64,000 nucleotides of DNA from the NCBI RefSeq assembly GCF_030209445.1, contig NZ_JARVSD010000028.1, positions 157,933 to 221,932 on the forward strand, in the 5' to 3' direction. How positions within the stretch are numbered: the stretch's first letter is position 1; every line of letters begins with the position of its first letter. Source of the DNA: Promicromonospora sp. MEB111. Lineage in GTDB: Bacteria > Actinomycetota > Actinomycetes > Actinomycetales > Cellulomonadaceae. The notes under the pieces were generated by a model. The model did no database searches. It was not told the DNA's origin and worked only from the letters and a program-made list of their open reading frames with translations. Shown in pieces: positions 47,501 to 56,155 of the stretch. The position numbers and the translations under genes were made by a program.

Positions 47501-47815
47501 CTGCGCGCCGTGGGGCTCGGCCCGGCGGCACAGGGCCGGGCGCGGGCCGCGGAGCTCGTGACCGTCGGGATCGTGGCGCTCGCCGTCGGCGCGGTCGCCG
47601 GCTGGGCCGTGGCCCGGCTGGTCGCGGGCGGCCTGGCCGCCGCGACCCTGACCGGGATCGACGCGGCGCCGCCCGCGCGGTTCCTCCTCGCGACCGGGGG
47701 CACCGGCCTGGTGCTCGCCGCCGCCGTGGCCGGGCTGGTCCTGGTCGCGGTCGGGGTGGGCGGGCGCGTCACCGCGCAGGCCCGCGACACCACCTACCGC
47801 GAGGAGGTCCGCTGA
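44567..47815 (+). CDS. Large FtsX-type ABC permease 1
   Basis: A 1082-residue permease, much larger than a single FtsX unit (about 300-400 residues). An N-terminal helix (GLLALVWLLVAVLTGALGVTVGW) precedes about 250 residues outside. A first cluster of helices carries ATREGEVALLVSRGAAPGTVTA, and a long extracytoplasmic region follows the helix ending ARRIVVYVVPVVLLVLAGGA. The C-terminal FtsX domain holds RERRGEVIVLRAVGLGPAAQG. Two FtsX-like halves in one chain resemble MacB/LolE-type mechanotransmission transporters. It ends TGATG with permease 2. Probable partners are the two ATPases downstream. Confidence 0.86.
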   Translation: MSRATLLARRSTAHRGLLALVWLLVAVLTGALGVTVGWTQAAATAGARDGLAAAEPSGRALQLATRLADGAEADAQDARVQEVLADLLDGVPHRVAYDVRTEAQYTTDADGHDLGRWSVALLPAPSRQEALSGAGASGVTLVDGAWPAAADEAAVQADAAEAAGLAVGDRVRIGVDPEDPAGTGTAVTITATWRVTAPDDAGWLGDPSVLTGSDGAYPGPVVVSEEVVAGLDTDPFARWTVVPDGAALTPEDLPALAALTSEVDRILGEDTDVAPRGLTVTGTLDVIAADLGAGLRAADGVALVPLCLLALVGLVALVQVARLLAATREGEVALLVSRGAAPGTVTAAAAVEGALLALTAAAAGGVAAWAALRAVVGSEAGAAVSVRTPLAVALAVAVAATATLVLVAALQVQAAVRRQVTDRSGRVRQVAALGTVVLTVAAAAVSVTQLLRYGSPLVSTPGGLRTDPAAAAAPALALAALAVAAMAVLGPATRLWAGLAGRSRGVVGPLAARQVARRIVVYVVPVVLLVLAGGAATLAGGYTGTAERLRADVDVLANGADVRVTAPESGRLDPAPFLPGTTGPGSTARAAAPVLSGTAYSDGLPVAMLALPAAAVPNVVRAPEEVLDTAALADDLANDAFAGAPTLVGDARDIGVTVRGRIHETVETDLVGWAPRHQLDLSFVLAATDGTLATVDLGRLTEGDGGDGTLGEREVAQELRGEVPAPPPGQTWRIAALDVDTRPGWSIAEVTLAVDGITAGGLRVDQPVWTPSATFDGPTGLELTQGEAAFSMALGDGVSGANRLRLLTTPDAGPVPLLASSSLVESLGVATGDVFELTLGATRLPVEVVASSGTVPGALEPYAVLVDRAALAAVLVRDVNDPALTNEVWLAAGPPGAAAPAGAVASLAQQATDAAEAAGRSSRERPTVTTPGYGSTDTSVPVRVSFWLAAAGAAVLALAGVLAVAVATLRERRGEVIVLRAVGLGPAAQGRARAAELVTVGIVALAVGAVAGWAVARLVAGGLAAATLTGIDAAPPARFLLATGGTGLVLAAAVAGLVLVAVGVGGRVTAQARDTTYREEVR

Positions 47816-50661
47816 TGGGCGCACTGTCCGGGCTCGGCCTGCTCGCGCGGCGACAGCTGCGCACCTCCTGGGGTGCGACGGCCGCGCTGGGCGTGGTCGC
47901 GTTCCTCGCTGCCGGGGTGCTGTCGACGGCGCCGCGCGCCGTCGCGACCATGCACGCGGACCAGGTCGTCTACGAGACCGCGACGGCCTCGGGCCCGGCC
48001 CGGGACGTGATCTCGGTGGCGGGCTCGATCCCCGGCCAGGCGCCGACGGGAGGCTTCTACGACCCGGGCAGCATCGGGAGCGGCGTGCCGGAGGAGCCGG
48101 ACTGGACGCCGTTCGTCGAGAACCTGGACGCCGTGCGCGCCGAGACCCCCGACCCGCTGCGCTCGGTGATGGGCGCTCCGCTCTTCCACGTGACCTCGAC
48201 CGAACCCGCGTACACCGCCCCGGAACGCAGCTCCGACCTGGCCGAGGCCAAGGTCTTCCTCCGTACGGCCCCGGACCTGGCCGAGCACGCCGAGCTGGTC
48301 GAGGGGCGCTGGCCCACCGCGACCGCGGGGCCCGTGTTCGTGGGGGACGAGCAGTCGATCAGCCAGCCCACGGAGCGGGCGCCGGCGTTCGAGGTCGCCG
48401 TGTCGCGCGCCGTCGCCGAGACCTACGGGTGGGAGCTCGGCGGCCGGTACGACAACCTGTCCGGCTCCGGCGTGATCGCCCTGGCCGGCCGGTACCCGTC
48501 CCTCGTCGTGACCGGGATCTTCGAGACCGGCGACCCCGACGCCGACTACTGGCTGCACCACGCCCTGGGGGCCAGGGCCTCGGTGATCGCCGACCCGAAC
48601 CGCGGCCTGCTCGGCACCGCGACCGCCTACGTGGACCCGGCCATGATCACGCCGCTGACTCTCGGCGTGGCCGAGACCCGCGTCTGGTACACGGTGAGCA
48701 CCGACGGCCTGACCGCCGCCGACGTGCCCGTGCTGCTGGCCCAGATGAACGGCCAGTCGGCGAGGACGTTCCTCGTCCCGGCCGGCCCCGACGACCCCAC
48801 GCCGCTCCAGCTGCGGCCCACCAGCCGGCTCACCGAGATCCTGGAGAGCCTGCTCGCGCAGCGCACCGGGGTCGACGCGATCGTCGCCGTCCTCGCCGTC
48901 GGTCCGCTCGGCGCCACCGTCGCCGTGCTGGCGCTGGGGGCGCGGCTCGTCGTCGACCGGCGGCGGTCCGCGCTCGCCCTGCTGCGCGCGCGTGGCGCGT
49001 CCGGCACCCAGGTGCGGCTGCTCATGGGTGGCGAGGGACTCGCCGTCGGGCTCGGCTCGGCGGCCGCCGGGTTCGCGGCGGGTCTCGTGCTCTCGGCCGC
49101 CGTCGGCGTCGACGCCCCCGTCACCGTCGCCCAGGTCCTGCTCGCGGTGGCCGCGGGCCTCGCCCCGGCGGTGGCTCTCGTGCTCGCCACGTCTCCCGCC
49201 GGCCTGCGTCCCACGCGGGCCGACCTCGCGCCGCGCTCGCGCAGCCGGGTGCGCTGGGTGCTGGAGGTGCTCGTCGTCGCGGGCGCCGCGCTCGCCGCCT
49301 GGCTGCTGCTCTCGCGCGGGGTCGTGGCCGGCTCGGGCTCGGGCGCCGGGGCCGGCGTCGACCCGCTCGTCGCCGCGGCGCCCCTGCTGGTCTCCCTGGC
49401 GCTCACGCTGCTCGCCGTCCGTGCCTATCCCTGGCTCGCGCTCGCGGCCGAACGGGCGCTCGCACCGCGGCGCGACCTGGTCCCGTTCCTCGGCGCCGCG
49501 CGCGCCACGCGCGACCCGGCCGGCGGCCCCGTCCCGGCGGTCGCGCTCGTGCTCGCGGTGGCCGTCGCGGCGACCTCGGCGGTGCTGTACTCCACGGTCT
49601 CCGGCGGCGTGGTCCGCGAGGCATGGCGCGCGACCGGCGCTGACCTGCGTGTTTCCGGGCCGGTCGTCGACGAGCCGGTGGCGGAGCAGATCGCCGCGTT
49701 CGACGGCGTCGCCGCCGTGTCGCCGGTGGGCGACGTCGGCGACGGCCTGCTCCAGGGCGCGGGTTCCTCGCCCCGGGTCGAGGTGTGGACGGTGGACGCG
49801 GCGGAGCTGGTGGTGGCGCAGCAGGACGTCGAGGGCGCCCCCGAGACGCTGGACGGGCTGGCCGGGTCGGGCGGTGCGGACGGCGACGGGGCGCTGCCCG
49901 TGATCCTCACCCCCGGCGCGGCGGGCCCCGGCGTCGGACCGGGCACCACCGGGGTCACCCTCACGACGCAGGAGGGGAACGTGCCCGTCCGGATCGTCGA
50001 CGTGGTCGACGAGCTGCCGGGCCTGCCGGCGGGCCGCTCGCTCGTGCTGGCGGACGCCGACCGCCTCGCCGAGGCCACGGGCGACGTCAGCTACGCGCGC
50101 CTTGCACTCGTGGGCCTGACCGACGACGCCGACCGCGCCGCCGTGACGGCCGAGATCTCGCGGCTGCTGCCGTCGTCTGTCGTGGAGGACCCGGACCAGG
50201 AGGCCGACGCCGTCCTCGCGGCGCCCGTCTCCGGCGGGCTGGCCATCGCGTTCGTGCTGGCCGTGCTCCTCGCGGGGCTGCTGTGCGCGGGGGCCGTGGT
50301 GATGACGCTGATGCTCGCCGCCCCCGCGCGGGCCCGGCTGCTGGCCGTGCTGCAGACCCTCGGCCTCTCGCCCCGGCTCGGCCGCGGGCTGGTCGGCTGG
50401 GAGATCGGACCCTGGGCGGTGGTGGCGCTCGTGGTGGGCGCCGTGCTCGGCGTGGTGGTGCCGGAGCTGGTGCTGGCCGCCGTGGACGTCACCGCGCTGA
50501 CCGGCGGCCCCACCCAGCCCGACGCGAGGTACGACCCGCTGCTGCTGGGCGCGGCCGCCGCCGGGTTCGTCGTGGTGGTGCTGGCCGCGGTCGGTGTGGC
50601 GGCGGCGCTGAGCCGCCGCGGTGAGGTGGCCGCCCAGCTCCGGATGGGGAGCAACGACTGA
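47815..50661 (+). CDS. Large FtsX-type ABC permease 2
   Basis: A 948-residue permease of the same design: N-terminal helix (WGATAALGVVAFLAAGVLST), large outer domain, membrane cluster with DRRRSALALLRARGASGTQVRLL, central helices (RWVLEVLVVAGAALAAWLLL) and a C-terminal FtsX domain with ARARLLAVLQTLGLSPRLGRGL. ATG 47815 shares one base with the preceding stop (TGATG), so translation is coupled. With permease 1 it would make a heterodimeric pore-less exporter or signalling complex powered by the ATPases. The substrate is unknown. Confidence 0.86.
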   Translation: MGALSGLGLLARRQLRTSWGATAALGVVAFLAAGVLSTAPRAVATMHADQVVYETATASGPARDVISVAGSIPGQAPTGGFYDPGSIGSGVPEEPDWTPFVENLDAVRAETPDPLRSVMGAPLFHVTSTEPAYTAPERSSDLAEAKVFLRTAPDLAEHAELVEGRWPTATAGPVFVGDEQSISQPTERAPAFEVAVSRAVAETYGWELGGRYDNLSGSGVIALAGRYPSLVVTGIFETGDPDADYWLHHALGARASVIADPNRGLLGTATAYVDPAMITPLTLGVAETRVWYTVSTDGLTAADVPVLLAQMNGQSARTFLVPAGPDDPTPLQLRPTSRLTEILESLLAQRTGVDAIVAVLAVGPLGATVAVLALGARLVVDRRRSALALLRARGASGTQVRLLMGGEGLAVGLGSAAAGFAAGLVLSAAVGVDAPVTVAQVLLAVAAGLAPAVALVLATSPAGLRPTRADLAPRSRSRVRWVLEVLVVAGAALAAWLLLSRGVVAGSGSGAGAGVDPLVAAAPLLVSLALTLLAVRAYPWLALAAERALAPRRDLVPFLGAARATRDPAGGPVPAVALVLAVAVAATSAVLYSTVSGGVVREAWRATGADLRVSGPVVDEPVAEQIAAFDGVAAVSPVGDVGDGLLQGAGSSPRVEVWTVDAAELVVAQQDVEGAPETLDGLAGSGGADGDGALPVILTPGAAGPGVGPGTTGVTLTTQEGNVPVRIVDVVDELPGLPAGRSLVLADADRLAEATGDVSYARLALVGLTDDADRAAVTAEISRLLPSSVVEDPDQEADAVLAAPVSGGLAIAFVLAVLLAGLLCAGAVVMTLMLAAPARARLLAVLQTLGLSPRLGRGLVGWEIGPWAVVALVVGAVLGVVVPELVLAAVDVTALTGGPTQPDARYDPLLLGAAAAGFVVVVLAAVGVAAALSRRGEVAAQLRMGSND

Positions 50662-50676
50662 CATGAGGGAGATCCG

Positions 50677-51693
50677 ATGAGCACGACCATCGAGCTGACG
50701 GACGGCGGCGCGCCGCCCGCGGCCGGCCCGGCGGGCGGCGGGGAGATCCGCTGCGCCGACCTGGTGCGCATCTTCGCCACCGACGGCGTGGAGGTGCAGG
50801 CGCTGCAGGGCCTCACGCTGACGGTCGAGCCGGGGGAGATCGTCGCCGTCGTGGGCGCGTCCGGGTCGGGCAAGTCCACGCTGCTGACCATCCTGTCGGG
50901 CCTGGACACGCCGACCGGCGGGTCCGCGGTGGTGGCGGGCACCGACCTGCTGACGATGGGCCACGCCGAGCGCGTGCGGTACCAGCGCGCCACGGTCGGC
51001 TTCGTGTGGCAGCAGACGTCGCGCAACCTGCTGCCCTACCTCACGGCGAGCGAGAACGTGCGCCTCCCGCTCGAGCTGGCAGGCGCGCTCCCGAGGCGGG
51101 AGCGCGCGCGTCGCGTCGAGGACCTGCTCGACCTGCTGGAGGTCGGCCACGTGGCCGGGCGGCGGCCCGGCGAGATGTCCGGCGGCGAGCAGCAGCGCAC
51201 CGCCATCGCGGTGGCCGTGGCGAACAACCCGCGTGTGCTGCTGGCCGACGAGCCCACGGGCGAGCTCGACGAGACCACCTCGGTCGAGGTGCTGGAGGCG
51301 CTGCGGGGCGTGAACCGGGAGACGGGGGTGACGACGCTGATCGTGACGCACGACCCGACCGTGTCCGAGCACGTCGCCCGCACCGTCCAGATCCGCGACG
51401 GCCGCACGTCGACGGAGACGCTGCGGCGTACGGAGGTCGACGAGCACGGCGCCGAGCGGCACGTCGCGGAGGAGTTCGCCGTGGTCGACCGGGTCGGCCG
51501 GCTGCAGCTGCCACAGGACTTCGTGCACGCGCTCGACCTGCGCGACCGCGTGCGGCTGGCGCTGGAACCGGACCACGTGGGCGTGTGGCCGGCGGCGCCC
51601 GGCCAGGCCGCGGAGCCGGGTGGGCCCGGCTCGCCGGCCGACCACGACCCGCTGGCCGAACCCGCCCAGGCCCCCACCGAGGAGGACCGATGA
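50677..51693 (+). CDS. ABC transporter ATP-binding protein 1 (MacB/LolD type) with C-terminal extension
   Basis: A 338-residue ATPase. Walker A GASGSGKSTLL, Q-loop VWQQT, signature MSGGEQQRTAIAVAVA and Walker B VLLADEPTGELD are all present. The family usually ends near residue 230. Here about 100 further residues carry RRTEVDEHGAERHVAEEFAVVDRVGRLQLPQDFVHAL, a segment seen in some actinobacterial FtsX-partner ATPases, then a Pro/Ala tail. It is linked to permease 2 (15-bp gap) and overlaps ATPase 2 by 4 bp. Confidence 0.92.
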   Translation: MSTTIELTDGGAPPAAGPAGGGEIRCADLVRIFATDGVEVQALQGLTLTVEPGEIVAVVGASGSGKSTLLTILSGLDTPTGGSAVVAGTDLLTMGHAERVRYQRATVGFVWQQTSRNLLPYLTASENVRLPLELAGALPRRERARRVEDLLDLLEVGHVAGRRPGEMSGGEQQRTAIAVAVANNPRVLLADEPTGELDETTSVEVLEALRGVNRETGVTTLIVTHDPTVSEHVARTVQIRDGRTSTETLRRTEVDEHGAERHVAEEFAVVDRVGRLQLPQDFVHALDLRDRVRLALEPDHVGVWPAAPGQAAEPGGPGSPADHDPLAEPAQAPTEEDR

Positions 51694-52391
51694 CCACCAC
51701 GACCCCGGCCCGCACCGTGCTGCGCGCCCAGGGCCTCAGCCGGGTGTTCGGCACCGGCGCGGGCGAGGTGCACGCGCTGTCGGACGCGACCCTGGAGGTG
51801 GCGGCGGGCGAGCTGCTCGTGGTGCGCGGCCCGTCCGGTTCGGGCAAGACGACGCTGCTGAACCTGCTCGGCGGGCTGGACCGGCCGACGTCGGGCAGCG
51901 TGTGGCTCGCTGACGCCGAGCTGACCGCGCTGGGGGAGAAGGCCGTGCTCGCGGCCCGGCGCGACCGGATCGGCTACGTGTTCCAGTCGTTCGGCCTGGT
52001 GCCCGTGCTGTCCGCGGCCGAGAACGTCGAGGTCCCGCTGCGCCTGCGGCGCACCCCGCAGGGCGAGCGTTCGCGACGGGTGGCGGAGGCGCTGGACGCC
52101 GTCGGCCTGACCGGGCACGCGAAGCAGCGGCCGTACGAGCTCTCGGGCGGGCAGCAGCAGCGCGTGGGCATCGCCCGCGCGCTCGTGGCCGACCCGGAGG
52201 TGCTGCTCGCGGACGAGCCCACCGGGCAGCTCGACTCGGGCACGGCGGCCGTGGTGATGGACCTGCTGGCCCGGGTGGTGCACGAGCGCGGCGTGGCCGC
52301 CGTCGTCTCCACCCACGACCCCGAGCTGATGGCGCGCGCGGACCGCGTGGTGGAGCTGCGTGACGGACAGGTCGCCGCCCAGGCGTCCTAG
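51690..52391 (+). CDS. ABC transporter ATP-binding protein 2 (MacB/LolD type)
   Basis: A 233-residue ATPase of standard length. Walker A GPSGSGKTTLLNLLGG, Q-loop VFQSFGLVPVLSAAENVEVPLRLR, signature LSGGQQQRVGIARAL and Walker B VLLADEPTGQLD are intact. ATG 51690 overlaps the stop of ATPase 1 (ATGA). Two different ATPases beside two different permeases suggest a heterodimeric complex, or two transporters sharing an operon. Confidence 0.93.
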   Translation: MTTTTPARTVLRAQGLSRVFGTGAGEVHALSDATLEVAAGELLVVRGPSGSGKTTLLNLLGGLDRPTSGSVWLADAELTALGEKAVLAARRDRIGYVFQSFGLVPVLSAAENVEVPLRLRRTPQGERSRRVAEALDAVGLTGHAKQRPYELSGGQQQRVGIARALVADPEVLLADEPTGQLDSGTAAVVMDLLARVVHERGVAAVVSTHDPELMARADRVVELRDGQVAAQAS

Positions 52392-52488
52392 CGGCAACGT
52401 CCGGTCCTCGCCTGGCGGACCAGGTTTCACCCCCTGACACTTGTCGTGCGGTTGCTGGATCCTTTCCACCCACGCAAGGAGAAACGCC

Positions 52489-52992
52489 ATGGCAAGCACT
52501 CCTACCGCCCGGCCGAACATGCGACGACACCTGCGAGTGTTCCTGGCGGCAGCCCTCGCGGTGCTCGCCTTCATGGGGGCGGCCCAGCCCGCGTCGGCGG
52601 CCTTGGTCGTCCTCAAGAAGGTGGGCAGCCACACGTCGATCTGGACCACCACGAGCTACGTCACGGCCACCGACTACAAGGTGACGGTCTCGGTCATCCC
52701 GACCTTCACCCAGCACACGAGGCGCTCGGTGAAGCTGACCACCTTCAAGATCTGCTTCTCGACGACCTACGACCGCGGGCACGCCGGGGCGGCGATCTCC
52801 CCGATGATCACCGACAACGGCACGGGCTGGGCCAAGGACTGGCGCTTCCGCTCGTTCCGCAGCGGCGACTGCAGCACCTACACCGTGAACCGCGTGTTCA
52901 ACAACAACCGCACGGACCACATGTTCCGGATCGAACCGAGGATCAGTCACCCGATCGTGGGCGGCAGCACCACGGCCGGCTACGAGCGCTGA
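52489..52992 (+). CDS. Small secreted protein of unknown function
   Basis: A 167-residue protein with a clear Sec signal peptide: basic MRRHLR, hydrophobic VFLAAALAVLAFMGAA and a likely cut after PASA (about residue 37). The mature about 130 residues are Thr/Ser/Arg-rich with no domain I recognise and two cysteines (KICFST and SGDCST) that could form a disulfide. AAGGAG lies 7 nt before the ATG. It follows the FtsX/ATPase operon by 97 bp on the same strand. Whether it is a substrate or partner of that system is unknown. Confidence 0.75.
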   Translation: MASTPTARPNMRRHLRVFLAAALAVLAFMGAAQPASAALVVLKKVGSHTSIWTTTSYVTATDYKVTVSVIPTFTQHTRRSVKLTTFKICFSTTYDRGHAGAAISPMITDNGTGWAKDWRFRSFRSGDCSTYTVNRVFNNNRTDHMFRIEPRISHPIVGGSTTAGYER

Positions 52993-53383
52993 CAGACCGA
53001 GGCGGTCCTCGGTCGTCTCGCGGACGGCCGAGCACCGCTTCGTCCCGCGTCGGGCCGGTTCGTCCCGTGCCGGCCGCGCGGAGCGCCTCGGGCGCAAGGC
53101 CTGGTCGGAGAGGTCATCGCCTCGGGCAACGGGTGAATTTCCTGCTCCGAGCCCTCACGGCACCCGTGTTACGGCCGTGAGAACCACCTGGTCAGAACTG
53201 TTACTCGGTGTTACCCGTGTATACCGAGATGGTCACAACTCGGTGGAGTTTCTCGGGTGGTGGTCATCGGCACGTCCAGGGAGCGGTTACGTTATTCCGT
53301 GATACCACGGGGCGCAACGAAGCGTCCGCATCGCTCCGGACGGCATCCGCCGTGCCGGGGTGTACTGCTACCCAGGAGGACAC
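52993..53383. other. 391-bp intergenic region before the peptide-transport operon
   Basis: No gene is supported. It holds a terminator (53008-53032), an inverted repeat CTCACGGC/GCCGTGAG (53154-53161 and 53174-53181) and several GTTAC words (near 53168, 53199, 53210 and 53286). TATACC at 53220 is a possible -10 element. The lower GC of about 53190-53300 fits a promoter region. Confidence 0.5.
53008..53032 (+). terminator. Terminator hairpin after the secreted protein gene
   Basis: CTCGGTCGTC and GACGGCCGAG pair with one wobble around TCGCG, 15 bp after the stop. No T-tract is seen. Confidence 0.5.
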
Positions 53384-55075
53384 GTGACACCTCGTAAGCG
53401 ACTTGTGGGGCTGGGCGCGTTCGCGCTCGCCTCGTCGCTCGTGCTGACCGCTTGTGGCGGTGGCAACAGCGGCGACGAAGCGACCGGCGACGGCGCCAGC
53501 ACCGGGATCGTGACGATCAGCAACGGCGAGCCCCAGAACCCGCTCGTCGGGTCGATGACCAACGAGACCGAGGGTGGACTCGTCGTCCAGCAGCTCTACT
53601 CGGGCCTCGTCTACTACGACGCCGAGGGCGTCGTGCACAACGAGATCGCCGAGTCGATCGAGTCGGACGACAACCAGACCTGGAACATCACCATCCAGGA
53701 CGGCTGGGAGTGGTCCGACGGCACGCCGGTCACGGCGGCCAACTTCGTGGACGCGTGGAACTGGGCGGCCTACGGCCCCAACGGCGCCAAGGGCGCCGGG
53801 TTCTTCGACCCCATCGAGGGCTTCGCCGAGACGCAGGGCGTTCCTGAGTTCGACGAGGAGGGCAACGTCTCCGGCATGGCCGAGGAGCCGACCGCGGAGA
53901 CGCTGTCGGGCCTCGAGGTCGTCAGCGACACCGAGTTCACGGTCACGCTGGGCCAGCCGGAGTCCGACTTCCCGATCCGCCTGGGCTACTCGGCGTACTT
54001 CCCGCTGCCCGACGCGTACTACGACGACACCGCGGCGTTCGGCGAGAAGCCGGTCACCAACGGTCCGTACGTGCTGGAGAGCTGGGAGCACGAGTCCGAG
54101 ATCAAGCTGGTCCCGAACGAGGCCTACAACGGCCCGCGCAAGGCCCAGAACGGTGGCCTCGACTTCATCGTCTACACCGACGAGAACACCTCGTACGCCG
54201 ACCTGCAGGGCGGGAACCTCGACATCCTCGAGAACGTCCCGACCTCGGCGATGAGCACCTTCGAGGAGGACCTGGGTGACGGCGCCATCAGCGAGCCGTC
54301 GGCCAGCTTCGCGGCCCTGACCGTGCCCGAGTGGCTCCCCGAGTTCCAGGGCGACGCCGGCCTCAAGCGCCGTCAGGCCCTCTCCATGGCGATCAACCGT
54401 GAGCAGATCACGGAGACGATCTTCGCGGGCACCCGCATCCCGGCCACCGACTTCACGTCGCCGGTCATCAACGGCTGGACCGGTGAGATCCCGGGCAACG
54501 AGGTCACCACGTACAACGCGGAAGAGGCCAAGAAGCTCTGGGACGAGGCCAACGAGGAAGACCCGCTGCCGGACGACTACGTCCTGACGATCAGCACCAA
54601 CACGGACTCCGACCACCAGGCGTGGGTCGAGGCCGTGTGCAACGGGTACATCAACGACCTCGACATCAACTGCGAGATGACCGGTTACCCGACGTTCGAC
54701 GAGGTCCTCAACGAGCGTGACAAGGGCCCGGACGGCAAGGTCGACGGTCTGTTCCGTGCCGGCTGGTCGGCTGACTACCCGTCGCTGCAGAACTACCTCG
54801 GCCCGCTCTACAGCAAGGCGGCGCTGGCCGGCTCGAACGACGGCCGGTACGAGAGCGACGAGTTCGACGCGGCGCTCAAGACGGCTGCGGCCGCCACCTC
54901 GCTGGACGAGGCCAACGAGCTCTACAACAAGGCGCAGGAGATCCTGTTCAAGGACCTCCCGGGTATCCCGCTGTGGTACTACTCCACGACGGCCGGGCAC
55001 TCCGAGAACGTGGACAACGTGGAGTTCGGCTGGGACAGCATGCCGCTGCTGTACGAGGTCACCAAGTCGGAGTGA
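53384..55075 (+). CDS. Oligopeptide-type ABC transporter, solute-binding lipoprotein
   Basis: A 563-residue family 5 solute-binding protein (OppA/DppA type). Lipoprotein signal: basic TPRKRL, hydrophobic FALASSLVL, lipobox LTAC, then a Gly/Asp-rich linker. Typical blocks are GEPQNPLVGSM, VQQLYSGLVYYD, DGWEWSDGTPVTAANFVDAWNW and LPGIPLWYYSTTAGHS. It captures peptides (or another oligomer) outside the cell for the two permeases downstream. The GTG start has AGGAGG just before it. A strong hairpin separates it from the permease genes and would raise binding protein over channel. Confidence 0.93.
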   Translation: MTPRKRLVGLGAFALASSLVLTACGGGNSGDEATGDGASTGIVTISNGEPQNPLVGSMTNETEGGLVVQQLYSGLVYYDAEGVVHNEIAESIESDDNQTWNITIQDGWEWSDGTPVTAANFVDAWNWAAYGPNGAKGAGFFDPIEGFAETQGVPEFDEEGNVSGMAEEPTAETLSGLEVVSDTEFTVTLGQPESDFPIRLGYSAYFPLPDAYYDDTAAFGEKPVTNGPYVLESWEHESEIKLVPNEAYNGPRKAQNGGLDFIVYTDENTSYADLQGGNLDILENVPTSAMSTFEEDLGDGAISEPSASFAALTVPEWLPEFQGDAGLKRRQALSMAINREQITETIFAGTRIPATDFTSPVINGWTGEIPGNEVTTYNAEEAKKLWDEANEEDPLPDDYVLTISTNTDSDHQAWVEAVCNGYINDLDINCEMTGYPTFDEVLNERDKGPDGKVDGLFRAGWSADYPSLQNYLGPLYSKAALAGSNDGRYESDEFDAALKTAAAATSLDEANELYNKAQEILFKDLPGIPLWYYSTTAGHSENVDNVEFGWDSMPLLYEVTKSE

Positions 55076-55122
55076 CTGTGATCACGTCCGGTCCGCCGGC
55101 GTGACTCATCACCCCAGGTGAC

Positions 55123-55153
55123 GGGCGGGGCGCGTGAATCACGCGCCCCGCCC
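55123..55153 (+). terminator. Strong GC hairpin between binding protein and permease genes
   Basis: GGGCGGGGCGCGTGA and TCACGCGCCCCGCCC pair perfectly (15 bp) around a single A, 47 bp after the stop. It probably gives partial termination or protects the 3' end of the binding-protein mRNA, as is common in such operons. Confidence 0.65.
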
Positions 55154-55228
55154 TCCACTGTGCGGAGCCACAACACCGGGTGACGTCCGGGAGAATGTTC
55201 CGCAGCCATCAACCAAGGAGACCTACGA

Positions 55229-56155
55229 ATGCTCTGGTACATCGGACGCCGGCTGCTGCAGGTGATCCCCGTGTTCCTCGGCGCCACGCTGTTGCTGTAC
55301 GGGCTGGTGTTCCTGCGCCCCGGCGATCCCGTGGCCGCGCTGGGCGGCGAACGTGGCCTGTCACCAGCTGCCGAGCTCGCCATCCGCGAGGCGTACCACC
55401 TGGATCAGCCGTTCCTCATGCAGTACCTCTACTTCCTCAAGGGTGTCTTCACCTTCGACATGGGCGTCACGTTCACCGGCCGCCCGGTCGTCGAGGTGAT
55501 CGCCCAGGCCTTCCCGGTGACCTTCCAGCTCGCCCTCATGGCGATCGTCATCGAGACCGTCTTCGGCATCGGCTTCGGGCTCTGGGCCGGCGTCCGCAAG
55601 GGCAAGCTGTTCGACTCGACCGTGCTGCTCTGGAGCCTCGTGCTCATCTCGGTGCCGACGTTCGTGATCGGCTTCGTGATGCAGGCCGTCGTGGGTGTCC
55701 AGCTCGGCTGGCTGCCGATCACCGCCGGCCGTGACCCTGATTTCATCAGCCTGCTGATGCCCGCGATCGTGCTCGCCACGACATCGTTCGCCTACATCCT
55801 GCGACTGACACGGACGTCAGTCGTCGAGAACATCACGGCGGACTTCGTGCGGACCGCTCGGGCCAAGGGCCTGCCGCGCGACAAGGTGATGTCGCGCCAC
55901 GTGCTGCGCAACTCGCTGATCCCCGTGGTCACGTTCATCGGCATCGACCTGGGCAACCTCATGGCCGGCTCGATCGTGACCGAGGGAATCTTCAACATCA
56001 ACGGCGTCGGCGGAACCCTCTATCAGGCGATCATCCGCGGCGAGAACGTGACGGTGGTGTCGCTGGCTACCGTGCTCGTCATCGTCTACATCTTCGCCAA
56101 CCTGCTCGTGGACGTCTTCTACGCCGTCCTGGACCCGAGGATCCGTTATGCCTGA
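55229..56155 (+). CDS. Peptide ABC transporter permease, OppB/DppB type
   Basis: A 308-residue permease with the N-terminal helix RLLQVIPVFLGATLLLYGLVF. The conserved FVRTARAKGLPRDKVMSRHVLRNSLIPVVTFIG loop contacts the ATPase. AAGGAG lies just before ATG 55229. It overlaps the OppC-type gene by 8 bp. Confidence 0.95.
   Translation: MLWYIGRRLLQVIPVFLGATLLLYGLVFLRPGDPVAALGGERGLSPAAELAIREAYHLDQPFLMQYLYFLKGVFTFDMGVTFTGRPVVEVIAQAFPVTFQLALMAIVIETVFGIGFGLWAGVRKGKLFDSTVLLWSLVLISVPTFVIGFVMQAVVGVQLGWLPITAGRDPDFISLLMPAIVLATTSFAYILRLTRTSVVENITADFVRTARAKGLPRDKVMSRHVLRNSLIPVVTFIGIDLGNLMAGSIVTEGIFNINGVGGTLYQAIIRGENVTVVSLATVLVIVYIFANLLVDVFYAVLDPRIRYA

Noticed and set aside
46759..50661. 1300-codon frame suggesting a longer second FtsX permease
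   Set aside because: The first 352 codons overlap permease 1 in another frame and are Arg/Gly-rich. The membrane helix starts right after ATG 47815.
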